This document shows, piece after piece, positions 12,561 through 25,500 of a DNA stretch of 64,000 nt; the stretch's first letter is position 1, and the number at the start of each line of letters is the position of its first letter. Under the pieces are notes generated by a model. That model saw only the letters and a list, made by a program, of their open reading frames with translations, did no database searches and was not told the DNA's origin. Made by a program: the position numbers and the translations under genes. Source of the stretch: Sipunculus nudus (lineage: Eukaryota; Annelida; Sipuncula; Golfingiida; Sipunculidae); NCBI GenBank assembly GCA_026874595.1, contig CM049309.1, positions 15,280,576 to 15,344,575 on the forward strand, written 5' to 3'.

Positions 12561-13285
12561 AAAAACGGTTGTACATGTGTATTTGTCATGAAAATTTCTA
12601 TTTTTCATGAATTTTTCTAGGTTTAGGAGCCGTAAAACGGTCAAAAGTAGGTCAACCGGGATGAAATGCCAACTCGATCTGTAACTGGTCATTATCTGCC
12701 CACACACCAAAAATCAGGCCAATATCTGCAGGCATTGCAAAAAAAAAGTCCGTACATGTGTATTTGTCATGAAAATTTCTATTTTTCATGAAATTTTCTA
12801 AGTTTAGGAGCCGTAAAACGGTCAAAAGTAGGTCAACCGGGACGAAACGCGAACTCGATCTGTAACTGATCATTATCTGCCCACACACCAAAAATCAGGC
12901 CAATATCTGCAGGCATTGCGAAAAAAAGTCCGTACATGTGTATTTGTCATGAAAATTTCTATTTTTCATGAAATTTTCTAAGTTTAGGAGCCGTAAAACG
13001 GTCAAAAGTAGGTCAACCGGGACGAAACGCAAACTCGATCTGTAACTGGTCATTATCTGCCCACACACCAAAAATCAGGCCAATATCTAGAGGCATTGCG
13101 AAAAAAAGTCCGTACATGTGTATTTGTCATGAAAATTTCTATTTTTCATGAAATTTTCTAAGTTTAGGAGCCGTAAAACGGTCAAAAGTAGGTCAACCGG
13201 GACGAAAAGCGAACTCGATCTGTAACTGGTCATTATCTGCCCACACACCAAAAATCAGGCCAATATCTGCAGGCATTGCGATAAA
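12560..13285 (+). repeat. 180-bp tandem repeat array (four near-identical copies)
   Basis: The landmark AGGCATTGC recurs at 12730, 12911, 13091 and 13271 (spacing 181, 180, 180). Copies differ at only a few positions, so the array expanded or homogenised recently. Each copy contains CATGAAAATTTC and CATGAAATTTTC, CGGTCAAAAGTAGGTCAACC, CTCGATCTGTAACTGGTCAT and CCCACACACCAAAAATCAGG. Minus-strand open frames here are repeat translations, not genes. Confidence 0.92.
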
Positions 13286-13289
13286 AGTC

Positions 13290-13380
13290 CGTACAACTGT
13301 TTGATTTCGGAATGACGGAAGGACGGAAGGACGGACATGGGTAAAACTATATGACCCGGCCACTTTGTGGCGGGGGAATA
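13290..13380 (+). mobile_element. Terminal GACG tract and hairpin following the 180-bp array
   Basis: After the last 180-bp copy come a GACGGAAGGACGGAAGGACG-type tract (about 13314-13337) and a hairpin GGCCAC/GTGGC with GC-rich flanks (about 13357-13376), then an A-rich end. Same ending as the elements at 6.4, 12.5 and 21.2 kb, so the 180-bp array is probably the core of such an element. Confidence 0.5.
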
Positions 13381-16300
13381 AAAAATCGTGGCATCGAAAC
13401 TTAATGCTACGCTGTAGCCGGTCACAGAGACAAAATTCACAAAAACACCAGCGATCTTTCCCTTTGGTGCAATATATGCTAAACATTAAGGCGCAGCGTC
13501 GACTGTATACGAGTGAAGTTTACATGTTTAGCTGGACAGTATTTCTTACAATACGAACATTATGATACAAAACAGGCCCGAGAGCCGGGACTGGTGTTAT
13601 TTATATCCCGTGACTGCCAGACGCTTTGCTGTATCAGCCAGATACTTATGCTGAACAACCTGAATACTTGGCGAGGACTGGCGGAGCTTGTTCACAATGA
13701 TAGCAGACCCCGTGTACAGCGGGACCTTACATCTGGGAAGATTTTCCACATGTCGGGAATTTATTTCCGAGTCCCATTACCGGTATTTTCTCCCATTTTT
13801 AATGTTCAGTTTTGAATTTAGAATTCTTCACATCAAAACATCTTTTCTGAAGTTTGTTTAGTTTAAATTGTATATCTTACTTACATACAGTAAATGTACG
13901 AAAGTCGCTTTCTCATAAGGGCTTTCTCATAAGCGCTTTTGATGATAAATTGTCCAAGACTCATTATTATACAAACATAGAAATAGTTTAATATAAATTA
14001 TAAAAATAACTAAATGTTGAAGGACATATAATGAACTATCAGCAAGCATTATTCAATAGTGTTTTTCCTGAAAACACAATGGCTGATCTTTTAAATGTGA
14101 TCAGAAACTTTTTTAATCATGCGCGCCATATTTTCAGTATTGTTACAATAAATTTTCATGTGATCCAGGAACTATTTTAGGGTCCTATTTTCTTAGGTAG
14201 AGGAATATAATGTATACGTGAAGTGTCATGAAAAGTTGTTGATAGAACAAATAAGTTGCACTCCCACGTCAAGTTGATGTGAATTGTGAAAAGTATAAAA
14301 TTCATACATCGTGGGATTTTTTGCATGCTTAACAATAAAAAAAATATCAGCATCCGACCTCATTCAATCCATAACTTATATTGGTATCTAACTAAAATAT
14401 ATCCCATTTTTAAGAAAATAAGATTATATACAAAATAAGGAATTTTCAGCCCATAGTTCTTGAGAAATATCACAATATGTGTGTTACTGGTCAATCTTTT
14501 TCCTCAGTCTTCATTGTCTAATCTTTTGTTATATAAAACATTAAAATAAAATAATTATAATTATAAGAAATGGCAAAAAAAATATTTAACGCGCATATCG
14601 GATTTCTTTTTGGATGATTATTAACATCTGCAGCGCACAAAATGATTGAAAACCAATTTTAAATTAAAATTTTATGAAAACCCGTGGCAGAGCGTCTGAG
14701 TAAAAGACGTTTAGCACAAGTTCACTGGCTTATGTGGTCTTGGCAACCACGTGAACTTGCTTGTAAATATAAGTCGTCATAACTACCTTGTAATCAAGAA
14801 AACCCGCAAGGTACAACACCAGCACAGCTTGTGTACCAGCCAAGCTAACCAAGCTGTATTGTAAGCAACACCCCACACAGCGTGAGAATGTATACCTGAA
14901 TATTATTCTTGGTGCTTTACCAGACATACCTTGTCAGGGGGTCGCTGGAGGACGAGTTGTATACAGACTAAACACTGTCTTAATGACAAACAGGTATATA
15001 TCACGTGACCTCTCCAAGGCTACTGATGCAATGTTTTGATTGCTCCGTTTTAAATCATCTGACAAACATTTCTCTAGTTCGCACTCTTATAGCTTCTACG
15101 CCTTGTCCGAAAGACAATTAATAGTAAAAAGATGACGTTTTGGTTGTCATAAAAGTAAAAAATTAAATTTGTCTAAATAAAAAAAAACATAATGGCGTTT
15201 ACTCGTATTTCTAACTTGAATGCTACGATGCTAATGTTGAAAGCAACCATTTTCATCATTTGATACCGTCACCCATTCAACTGCGCACTGGTATAGGATC
15301 ATGGTAAAATTGTACACCTAAAAAAATGGCTTTGTATAGAAGGGTTCACTCATACACATTAAAGAAAAAACAATGTTCGTGTTCCTGCTGAAACGAATTA
15401 ATCTTGACTTCATTTAATAAAACATTGGTATATTACGAAAAGACTAAGTTTTTTCTAGCGCCGGGAAGAGAGACGTCCGTGCTGCGTGTCGGACTACCAT
15501 TTCTCTGGAGAAGCCATGTTTCTGGCTGGCCCGTGATGTTTGCACGAAATGAACCGATCCCATAGGATACCAAAATGCGAACACGTGATTAGAGATAATC
15601 CTGTTTTAATTAATTAATTATCTATTTGCTTTTTGGGCCCGGAGGAGTTCATCTCAGGACTTTTTACTCAGGGAGCTGCTACGCGGCCGTTCATCAAACA
15701 ATCGTTCCTGGCACTGACAAGTTGGACGTGTAAAATTTTAATGAATAGTTTCTTCCGATACTCCTAATAGCCAGCGCTAGAAAAAATAAAGGTTCATCTT
15801 CCTCATTTTGTTTGTTTCTTAGGTTCTTTTGTCTGGATTGCTCTGTTATTCTATTAAGGAATCCTCTATTATAAACCCGTCATGGCTGATTAGTGACCGC
15901 ATCTCAAGCTGCAGGATGCCCCGCGTCATACATTAGATCAAAGTCGGATTTATGCTCTAAATAGGGCATCAACCACTGATGATGTCATGGTTGTTTTTAC
16001 TAATTTTAAATTTTTTTTACAATTTACAGTACTTAATATGATTTTTTTTTTCATGAACGGTTTGTATTCATTGTATCTGCCGATTTCAATTTTGCGGAGT
16101 TTGGCAGGAAATTAACTTATCATCCTGATTACGGGGCCCCACTTATATAAAACAGGCCCGGGAACAAGGATAACAACATATCCGCAGGTGTCGGGTTTAT
16201 TAAGGTCAAAATAATGTTATCAGGTGACTTATTTGCATAGTAATATATAGTTCCATATGCGTCTTGAGTCGTATATCAATATCACCTCAGTTGTGTGAAC

Positions 16301-16700
16301 ACAATGCAATGGTGACAATTGTGACGTCATAATTATTATCAATGTATGTGAGCCCATCCCTCAAAATGAGCTTTAAATAATGTTCCCGGAACTCCTGCAG
16401 TAATTTCAGTGGAATAGTTATTTGCGGAGTCTGGTCGCGAATTCATGCACTTCTATTCCTGACAGATGTAAACACAGCCCATACCGGAAGACCAGTTGTT
16501 GCAACCATCACCCATAAAACGGATAATGTTCGCTTATTGGTAAAACTGGATGCGTTTCAAGGGGGTCATAATGTCGCCGGGTGCCAGTCTATTGTTTAAA
16601 AAAGATTACATACAGATCTGGCCAGGCAAAGCCATCTGCATAAATAAAGATTTGGAAACTGAAAAGTTTGGTAGTTCCAGCCCTAGCTTAAAGGACCCTA
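13381..16700. other. Non-coding DNA
   Basis: No gene supported. Contains E-boxes at 14750, 15002 (as TCACGTGA) and 15583, and a full CRE at 16322-16329. 13590-13760, 15860-15970 and 16090-16250 are less AT-rich, low in repeats and free of long open frames, as conserved non-coding elements often are. Confidence 0.5.
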
Positions 16701-16701
16701 T

Positions 16702-16715
<14 letters not shown>

Positions 16716-16768
<53 letters not shown>
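16716..16768. repeat. A-tract plus (TA)n microsatellite
   Basis: An A15 stretch (from about 16702) leads into about 26 TA units; an A-tract at the edge of a microsatellite is often a retroposon tail. Confidence 0.9.
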
Positions 16769-16772
<4 letters not shown>

Positions 16773-17009
16773 AGAGATAATCCTTTGAATTTATAGCAAG
16801 GCCTACAGGCCTAATGCGATCCTGTGCCCACGGAATATATAATGAGGTATAATGCTTCCATGATAACATGCTTGACAATTATTTGAAAAGTACTTGATAA
16901 TATACAATTACATGTGTGGCATGTACATGTACAATGCAAGTACTAAACTTTTTGGATAAAAGTTCAAGTACCAATTACACGAACGTCACTCCTGCAATAC
17001 TTACATGGA

Positions 17010-17570
17010 TGGACACAAGAGAAAAATGATTGTATGTGGCACCACCAGTCTTGTGTATGTGAAAGCACTCGAAGATGTATGGACATGCAAAATTTCAGAC
17101 AGATACTTCAAATCACCCTTGAGATATGTGCACATATGCAAGAAATTGTAGGTGGCCCCACAAGTCTTGTAAATAACGAGACTATTCGAGATGTATGGAC
17201 AAATCACTCCTTTGAAATAAGCGAGAACATGCACTGCAAAACAAATTATTGTAGGTGGTACTACCAGTCTTGTGTAAACGAAGCTATCCGAGATGTACAG
17301 ATATGCACAATTTCAGGCTGATATATTGAATCCCTCCTGAGAAATAAGAAGGGACATAAACTATGCACAAAATAATGTGGGTCCTACCACCTGTCTTGTA
17401 TATGACATATCTTTTCGATTTTATAGACATGCACAATTTCAGGCTGATATATAAAATCCGTCATGAGATATAAGCAGGGACATACACTGTGCAAAAATCA
17501 TTGTAGGTGGCGACACCAGTCTTGTCTACGAGAAAGCCATCGAAGATGTATGGGCAGGCCAAAATTTCAG
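17010..17570 (+). repeat. Second GGTGGC-family tandem array (~100-126-bp units)
   Basis: Five diverged units with cores at about 17036, 17152, 17252, 17377 and 17503, reading TGTGGCACCACC, GGTGGCCCCACA, GGTGGTACTACC, GGTCCTACCACC and GGTGGCGACACC. Each is followed by (A/C)GTCTTG, then GATGTATGGACATGC and ATTTCAGGCTGATA. Same family as 8430-9335 but with shorter spacing and more divergence. Confidence 0.75.
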
Positions 17571-17748
17571 GCTGACACATCCAACTTCAGTCAGGTGTAC
17601 TCGTATGACCAAGCTCAACTAAGGAAGACAGCTGCACTTGCACCCAAGTGAACCGAAACTTATTTGCAGGTGCAGCTAGCTACTGCACTGAGTGAAATCT
17701 TGACCTGTACCTGGCTGCAACTGAGTGAACTTTTGACTTACACCCTAG

Positions 17749-17881
17749 TCTGTTACAGTTGGCAGTTTGCCAAAGCCATAAACAGACACAGACGTTAACT
17801 TGGCCTGTTGTCAAATCTGAAACAGTTGGCAGTCTGCCATTCTATTTACAGATACAGAAAAAATCTTGGCCTCTTGCTAAA
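17749..17881 (+). repeat. 67-bp tandem duplication
   Basis: TCTG..ACAGTTGGCAGT.TGCCA (17749) recurs at 17816; both copies run through ACAGA.ACAGA to CTTGGCCT.TTG. About 75% identical. A related shorter degenerate repeat (CTGCA.CTGAGTGAA) precedes it at 17680-17735. Confidence 0.65.
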
Positions 17882-18181
17882 TTTTTTTTTTTTTTTTACA
17901 AACTAAAAGACTTAGGCTACAATGCTTTTTCTCATGCTTACATATTCATAAGACTTATTATGTTTTGAATAATAACAGATGCCTATTAAAAGCATAATCT
18001 GCATACAGATATATTATATTCATGGATTTAGCTAAAACATGTTGGATATAGATATCATTTATGTTGCCTGTACAGCTCTGCTTATGTACCCACACCCTTA
18101 ATAAATCTACAAGCTTTGTTTACCAAAGTATCCACAGTCCAGTTGTGATTTCAGCCCCGGACAAGTGCAGTATTATACATT

Positions 18182-18228
18182 ATTCATAAAATAGACACTA
18201 GAAAGGGTCCCGGAATCAAGGTATTTAG
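18182..18228 (+). repeat. Fragment shared with 6086-6133
   Basis: CATAAAATAGACA..AGAAAGGGT..CGGAATCAAGGT matches the start of the element at 6086 with few differences. Confidence 0.6.
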
Positions 18229-18247
18229 AAGCGTAGCCACAGACATG

Positions 18248-18844
18248 GTAGTATGAAGATGCCCCGTCTGATGTATGGGCAAACGAAGTTACGGTCAAAA
18301 GCAGCATGAGAATATGCTGTAGTATCGAATCTCACGAGTATCAGTGTCAGTAAGCTCATGTGTATACAAATAATATGAATAGTTATATGGTATACAGTTT
18401 TAACCTGATCACTTGCACTTGTCTTTCAATGTGTCCAAAGTTTTTAATCACTGTTCAGATTAATTAATATATTTTATTTAAACTCTTTATATTTAAATTA
18501 TAGGATTGCATAGTTTCATTTATTTTTAACTTAGTTTTTAACAGTTATGCTAACAATATGGTTTGCTTTAGGAAAATGAAATTCTGTAGATCTGAACTTG
18601 ATTTTGCTACATGCTAGACGTCGAAAAATCTAGTTTCATATAAGGCAGTAATGGGTTAAAATTGTCTTAAGGGTTAAAAACTAAGTTACACCGTAGAGCT
18701 CATTTAAATGGTTACATTTATTGGTTACATGGGGCTGAAATACAGTACATCGTAGTATGAGGATGCCCCGTCTGATGTATGGGCGAACGAAGTTACGGCC
18801 AAAGGCAGCACGAGAATATGCTGTAGTATCGAATCTCACGAGTA
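18248..18844 (+). mobile_element. Short element with 93-bp terminal direct repeats
   Basis: The 93-base segment 18248-18340 is repeated at 18752-18844 with five differences, all transitions. The intervening 411 bases hold a repeat core (18349-18741) that occurs again without these flanks at 21632-21865. Direct repeats around a non-coding core resemble a small terminal-repeat retrotransposon or a tandem pair split by insertion. No primer-binding site, polypurine tract or target-site duplication could be confirmed. Confidence 0.55.
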
Positions 18845-20930
18845 GCTGGTTTTACTTACGAGACTAATCAGGACCGTGAATGCCTGAACGTTCCAGGGTT
18901 GTCTACATTTTAACAATATTGTGTTAGGTCCAATAGTTGACATTAAACTTAGTGATATTTACTAACAACCATTCACAGTACAGGGTGCTTATTTTGGAAA
19001 GAAATAGGGAACTACTGGGTGAGATACGAGACCTACAAGATGCCAAACAAACACTGCTCCCCGGCGTTGACCAGTATCATGTGGGTAAATAACGGCCGAC
19101 CGGCTGCCTCTCTCAGCTGTCCTTATTCGCACCAGGAAACAACCCTCAAGTTGTCTGCACGTAGCGTGTTCATTACCAGCACTGCCCCAGCCATGCTTAC
19201 ATCCGTGCTCGGGGTCAACGGGTACATCATCATCAACTGCTGGCTGATAGCAAGATGTACCAGTGCTGCAATATCCTTCTACCCTTCTAGTAGCAAGTTA
19301 TTACACAATTTTCCGTAGGTGATAATAAAATGTCTTCCAGATATATCCTTGAAATGTTCATACACTGCCTGCTGTTACCTTTACACTATTGTTTTTATCT
19401 AGTATATGTTTGTCCGACTTGTTATATACTATATAACATATGACAGAGAGACAGAGAGACTGAGAAACAGAGACTATGCTAACCAAGACCTGACCCTCGA
19501 CCTAATCTTTAAGCTTATGAGCACATTATTTTACTTCAGCCACGGCACTTAGGCAACATTTTCCCCAAAATGTTTATTCCAAACTCCAAAGACAGATTGA
19601 CGCAATGACCTAGTTAATTAGTAGAAACACGAAACCCGCAAAAACAACATAATTAAATTGGACGCATCACGAAAATCCATGGACCAGTCAATAATTAGGT
19701 CCATTAACCATCCAGCTAGGATGCTAAGGCAGCGTACTCGGAAGCAAGATTGACAGGAAGACTAACACTAACTATAAGATCGTGCAGGGTTCGAAATTTC
19801 AATTGAGCCGCAGGCCAAAGACTTGTACATTTTCGCACGGGTCTGTACTTTTAAAGAGAAAAAGATACATAGTTATACGATGATATTAATATAAACGGGT
19901 TTGTGGGCCAGTGAAACCTGGAAACTGGAAGTCCTGTTGACAGGTAAATTTTCAAACATATATCGAATCCTGTCAAACGAATCATGAGAGTTATCAAATA
20001 TATAAACATGTCTCCTGTGATGACATTTTCATTTGATATCAGACCTTTGTTTGTTGCATTAAGTTTAGCAAATAAATTTTCTATGAATGTATGTATTTAA
20101 AGGCATATTCACCTGGATAACGTATTTAGCAGAAGCTGTTTTCTTTTTGGGCCCTGGGCTAAACACTGAAGTAAACAAGGGATCCATGGGTCACTGTGCT
20201 AAGCTGAAGTTGACCTTGAAGGTAAAAATCTAAAATAATATCAAATGGAGAAAAAGTGATAGAGGAAGAGGTTATATAAGCCATGGTTGGTTTATATGAT
20301 TGGTTTTTATATTTATGAGCTAGAAATTGTATTAAATATGTATTTTTTTATTTTATAAAATGTACACAGTTGAAATATAACTAATGTCCCCAGTCCACAG
20401 ATGAAAGGACTTGGTGGTGGTTACAACATGTCTGTATTATAATAGTGTATATACATAGGATTTTCCCCAGTACCTGTAACAAATCAGAAACCCTGGCAGC
20501 TGACTTCCAGTGACCTGGAGTGGGTCCCTGCATCTGGACCAAGCAAATGACTAGAATAGAGCCTCAAGAATAAAATCAATAACTTGCCTAATTTTCAAGC
20601 TTTTATTTTCAAATTTCAGATTTAAACAAATTAAATACTTATGTGTACATGCTGTGAAAATTAAATCAATAGTACTTACAGGAAAAAAACGTGACATGGT
20701 CAAAGTTGGGCAAAATTTAAGGTACTGATTTTATTTTTATGCTTTTAACTTAAAAAAATTAGAAAATTCTGTCCTTTTTTGGGTAAATAATTGAATCTTA
20801 ATAAAACAAAGTTATTTACTTGGGAAAAGAGTCTCTAGTTTCAAAATTTTTCATGTTAAGTGAGTTAATATTTTTCCTGATTTTTTGCAAAGTCCATTAT
20901 GTTCGGGCAAATAACTTAAAGAAATTGTAC
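18845..20930. other. Non-coding DNA with one GC-richer patch
   Basis: No gene supported. 19020-19320 is GC-richer and open for 99 codons on the plus strand. On the minus strand a frame with segments such as DIAALVHLAISQQLMMMYPL and THMILVNAGEQCLFGIL is interrupted by stops, so it could be a decayed coding fragment. The rest is AT-rich. Confidence 0.4.
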
Positions 20931-21290
20931 TTAACGTACTTTATTTCTGGCATGTATATAGGAAATATATTGGAGATTACTTCTGGTAAATATTAAGAAA
21001 AACAGATGAGTGGTTTTGATATTAGGCAGTCTTGAAGTGTGATTATAGGTTTTTAATGGAAATTTGAGGTTTTTCCTAAATAATTGAAGGAAGGAAGTCA
21101 TACTGACCCAATTTTCCGTATGGTAGGAGATTAAGAGGACTTTTAATAGTATGCCGAATTTTGGATTCATAGGTCTAACGGGTTCAAAACGTGCTAGTCT
21201 AACGGACGGACAGACGGACGGACGACGGACAATGGAACACGACTATAGCTCAGACGACTTACAGTTCGCTGAGCTAAAAATGAAATATTA
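20931..21290 (+). mobile_element. Hairpin-ended repeat terminus
   Basis: AT-rich body, then GACGGACAGACGGACGGACG (about 21204-21226) and a hairpin TAGCTCAG/CTGAGCTA (about 21245-21276), then AAAAATG. Same terminal plan as 6086-6413, 11871-12560 and 13290-13380. The left boundary is a guess. Confidence 0.45.
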
Positions 21291-21631
21291 AAGCTCTCGG
21301 CAATAGTTCTGATGCCTGAAACCATACATGGTCCAATTGCTGACAGTATTTTCGCATCATATTCTTTTATTAATGATAAGCGCATTGGCATCAATTATAC
21401 GTGCAAAAAGACTGGAGTAGCCAGGAAAATCCAGAAGTTATTGACATACTCACGGAGTTGAGATTGAGACACCATGTTAGGCCTTACACCTAATCTGAGA
21501 GCGTTATGAAGAAACCCAGGGTAAATTCAGATAGATACATCACTGTTACTGAACTCATCTGAAGTCTCGGGTTGTTTCTGGTACACAGGCCTTTTCACTA
21601 TATGCACGTATCAATTGCAACATATACGGGT

Positions 21632-21865
21632 GTAAGTAAGCTCATGTGTATACCAGTAATTTAAATAATTATATGGTATAAAGTTTAAACCTGATCACTT
21701 GCACTAGTCTTTTAATGTGTCCAAAGTATTTAAACCATCACTGTTCAGATTAAGTAATGTTTTATATAAGGCAGTAAAGGGTTAAAAATGTCTTAAGGGT
21801 TAAAAAATTATTTACACCGTGGAGCTCATTTAAATGGTTACATTTATTGGTTACACGTGGCTGAA
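21632..21865 (+). repeat. Second copy of the 18.35-18.74 kb repeat core, with internal deletion
   Basis: Matches 18349-18741 from GTAAGCTCATGTGTATAC to CATTTATTGGTTACA..TGGCTGAAATA, including CCTGATCACTTGCAC and GGAGCTCATTTAAATGG. It lacks roughly 160 bases that copy 1 has at about 18475-18635 and lacks the 93-bp flanking repeats. Confidence 0.85.
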
Positions 21866-22448
21866 ATAGGCTGGATATCATAAAAATGATTAAATATAAT
21901 GTTACAGTGACACATTTATTAGAACAACAACCATAAATGCAATTAACACCCTCAAACGAGAAGTCTTAAATATTTAAAGTGTGTTTTACTCAAAAGGCAA
22001 GGACAAAATTCGGCACAAACAAATAATATAGAAACCCTTTACGAGTCCAAATACATTATGCTACATTGAAATATGCTTATTCCTAAATACCAATTTAAGG
22101 ACAGAAACCTTAAGGACATATTCCCCCACAAGATGCCTGGAAAAGGAAACGAGGACTGAGAACAAAGGAGTCCCACTAGGCCAAGCAGACGACGCCTCGC
22201 TTTTGGAAAGTGCACGAGTACCGAACACTCGCGCCTTTTCTTGGAATGGGAAACATAATGACAGCACCAATTGCAAGAAACAGCGGCCGTCAGCTCCATA
22301 AATGTCTAAAGGGCTTATAGTGCTGGAAAGCTGAGAGCGCTTGCGGGCTATAGGGAACAAGTACCGTAAACAATGGAGTAATTTATGCTTGTGATACGGG
22401 TATGGTAAAGGTGATGCGAAATTTCGAATGAACAGGGACACACGCTTG

Positions 22449-22451
<3 letters not shown>

Positions 22452-22516
<65 letters not shown>
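22452..22516. repeat. (TA)n microsatellite
   Basis: About 32 TA units. Confidence 0.95.
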
Positions 22517-22519
<3 letters not shown>

Positions 22520-25500
22520 ATGATTATAACAAAATTTAAATACAGAATGAATGATATGCCCATGCGTAGCCTGGTCCTCTCAATTATGAACTATATTTAT
22601 TTTTTTTTATAGCGACTGATTAGGAAACGAAAGGTCCCTGTAAGCTGTAACCAAAATATATTTTTGTGCTAGATAGTAAAACACATCTTGACCTGTTTAA
22701 GGGAAGGGCACGCTAGTAACGCGTGACCTTTGCAGTGACTGTCAGTCACGTGGCATATTAGGCAGATGTAATATTCTCACTGTCAGGTCTTCTTCGTACA
22801 TGTATACAGGCGGCCTCAGACAAAGCAGTACGCGAGGAAGACAAAAGTGAACAGAAAGATGCACCAACTAGACGTGTATAATAGGGTTATCTTAGGTTTG
22901 GCTTTTGCGAAAAAAAATAATAATATCGACCATCGGCCCGGGTTCTCCGATCGATTTCAGACGCCGATAGAGGGTTTTTAAAATGTATGTGTGCGTGCGT
23001 GCGTGTATGTGTAGGTGGTGGAGGAGGCTCAAATAAAGAGAGGGTTTGTGAAGTTTGAAGGGTGTGGGAAGCCCGGTATACCTGGTATAGAAATCATTTG
23101 AAAATTTAGAATGCAATCTTTTTTTTTACTAAGCGTGAATTGTCATATTTTTTAGATTTTTGTGGTTATAGAAAAGGAGAAAGAGGTAAGCAGTAAGGCG
23201 AAATGTCGGGTAACATGTTAGTATCTATTATCCACTTAGGTTTATCTATAATATTCCGATATCCCGTTGAAATGAAAGATATGATTAAAGAACTGTTTAT
23301 AACAACAGCATGACTGCAGTCCTTTGCTTTGTTGACACTAACAAAAATGTCACATGCGTCAACTACTTTATAACTAGCTATTCACCTAGACTGAGGCCAC
23401 TCACCCAGGACTGTTTTTTTTTTATAAGGAGGTCTACTAGACGGACAACAAACATACGTCATCTGCTGTCGTTTAACAAGAAGGAAGTAAGCATAGGTAA
23501 AAATATAAGTAGCGCTGTGACCTTTCATTTGTCAAAAGGTCATGCGGATCACATGAGAGGTCTGGAATCATTTTTTAACTTGGTGTGTTTGGGGCCGGGG
23601 GACTGAACTCTTGCTTGCAGTGACTGACAGCACAGGTTCGTGGCTGCTCCAGGTCTGCCCTGGATATCAGGAAAGTTAAGCCCGGGTTACAATACCAAAA
23701 AGTCAGCAAGAAAATGGAGCTCCCTCACAGGTGGTTACAGCGGGGGCTCGAGCACTGAGCCAAGACGTTCGCCAGGTGCTTCCACCTGTTACGAGGTCTC
23801 CTGGTAACAAGCAACCAATATATGTCCTAAACATTTAAGTTTACAGGATGGCCCGCTGGAGTGCTCAAGATGGCTAGAAAAAAAAACGTGATAAACGACA
23901 ACAATAATATATATATATATATATAAACAATTGGAGGTTATGCTTTCATTCGTGTAAGTTTGTTTGTTGGTTGGTTTGCTTGCATGCTAGCAGGACCATT
24001 ACGTAAGATTTCTGGAACTTTCTGGAGTGGTGGGAAGGACTCTGTTTAACTTTTGAACTGACCTGAACTGAAGTTCCCATAGGATTTTTTTCCTTTGTTG
24101 AAGGTATATCCACTTGTCAATACTATTCTAGACGTAATTGGTGTGCCTGTAATTGTGCCACCCCCTACGGGACATTGTATTTAAAAAATAGAATAGCTTT
24201 GTTCTTTGAGCAATCGAGCATAAAACTGTCATCAGTCGTAAGGGGATTTCAATCCTGATAAAACCTATACTGGCATTAAATTATTCTTGGTTATAATAGT
24301 GTAATTTTACTTTCACACTCCAATAAAAATGGTAATCCTTGTAATAACACACATAAAGATTAAATCTTCTTTCATTAATTTAGTACTGGTCGTAATCGTA
24401 TACATAATGTATAAATAGAAAATATGAACCTGAAATTTAAGTTTAATTAGGTTTCCGGCAAGTGAATGCCGTCTGTCTTTAATAAAACGCAGAGAGAACC
24501 GTGCCAGGTTACACGTGAAGGTATGTGATTTATATGTGTATATTAATGTTGGAACGGCGGCACAGGAAAGGAAACGTCAGATCTTTGTAAAAACATGGCA
24601 GATTGGCAGGATCCTATAGGAATTGACCGGCAGGACGTGATGGCAGAGAGCCAGCTACAAGTATACCAGCATCCGATGACGTATAGCTTGATATGTAGTG
24701 TCAGGTGCTGGTATATAAAAACATGTCAACAGAAAAATTATATAAACCAAAATGTGTATGTCTCGATCAGAATTACAACTTGATAAAGTGAGTTTCATAT
24801 TTGAATGATTGTGCAAATGTCTTTGGAATGAGAGATGGATGAAACAGAGGATGGAATACATCCGTGGAATATTGAAGTAGAATGCATAATGCTGTGTTGT
24901 TAAATGAAAGACTTGTCTGAATTTAAAACATGAATATACATGAACAATGAAAGAAAGATTTTTTTAAACACCCAACCGGCATTATACGTCTACAGCTTCA
25001 TATATGACTTAATTTTGCATATGACTGAATTGATTTTGAAAAATTTAGTCAACTGAACCAGCCAAGGCAGTCGTGCACAGCTGTAAACTTTGACGGAATA
25101 AAACATGCTCGCCATGTACCATGGCCATAGTGAGAAAAACCGGGATAAGAACTAAGACGAAAATAGGCCCAAAGTTGAATAAAAATGTATTAAATTTTTA
25201 CTCCAATCAAGTATCAATTACTATATAATAATATATATATTGTTCAAAGTTTTTGAAAGATTCAAAAATGTATATACTTAGAGCATCGGTTACTTTTCCC
25301 TTTTCACGTCCTCCGATGGTAACATGAGAATTAAGGCCACAATAATTTTGTTTTGTTCCACGGACTCTAAGAACAAAAAAATGTATCGTGTGAGCGAGTG
25401 ATTTTTTTCTTAAATTATCAATCGCGACACAAAACGTGGAATTATAGTGTGGCAAGAAAAATACTAACAATTGTTCAATGCTTGTTTTTTCCCATATCTT

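Noticed and set aside
11500-13285. CRISPR-like periodic repeat
   Set aside because: Units are 180 bases with no unique spacers, in animal DNA; this is a tandem array.
12652-13486. Repeated peptide motif MPADIGLIFGVWADNDQLQIE on the minus strand
   Set aside because: Each copy comes from one 180-bp repeat unit; no start, no continuation, and the frame breaks between copies.
18248-18844. Complete LTR retrotransposon
   Set aside because: Only about 600 bases, no coding region, no visible primer-binding site or polypurine tract.
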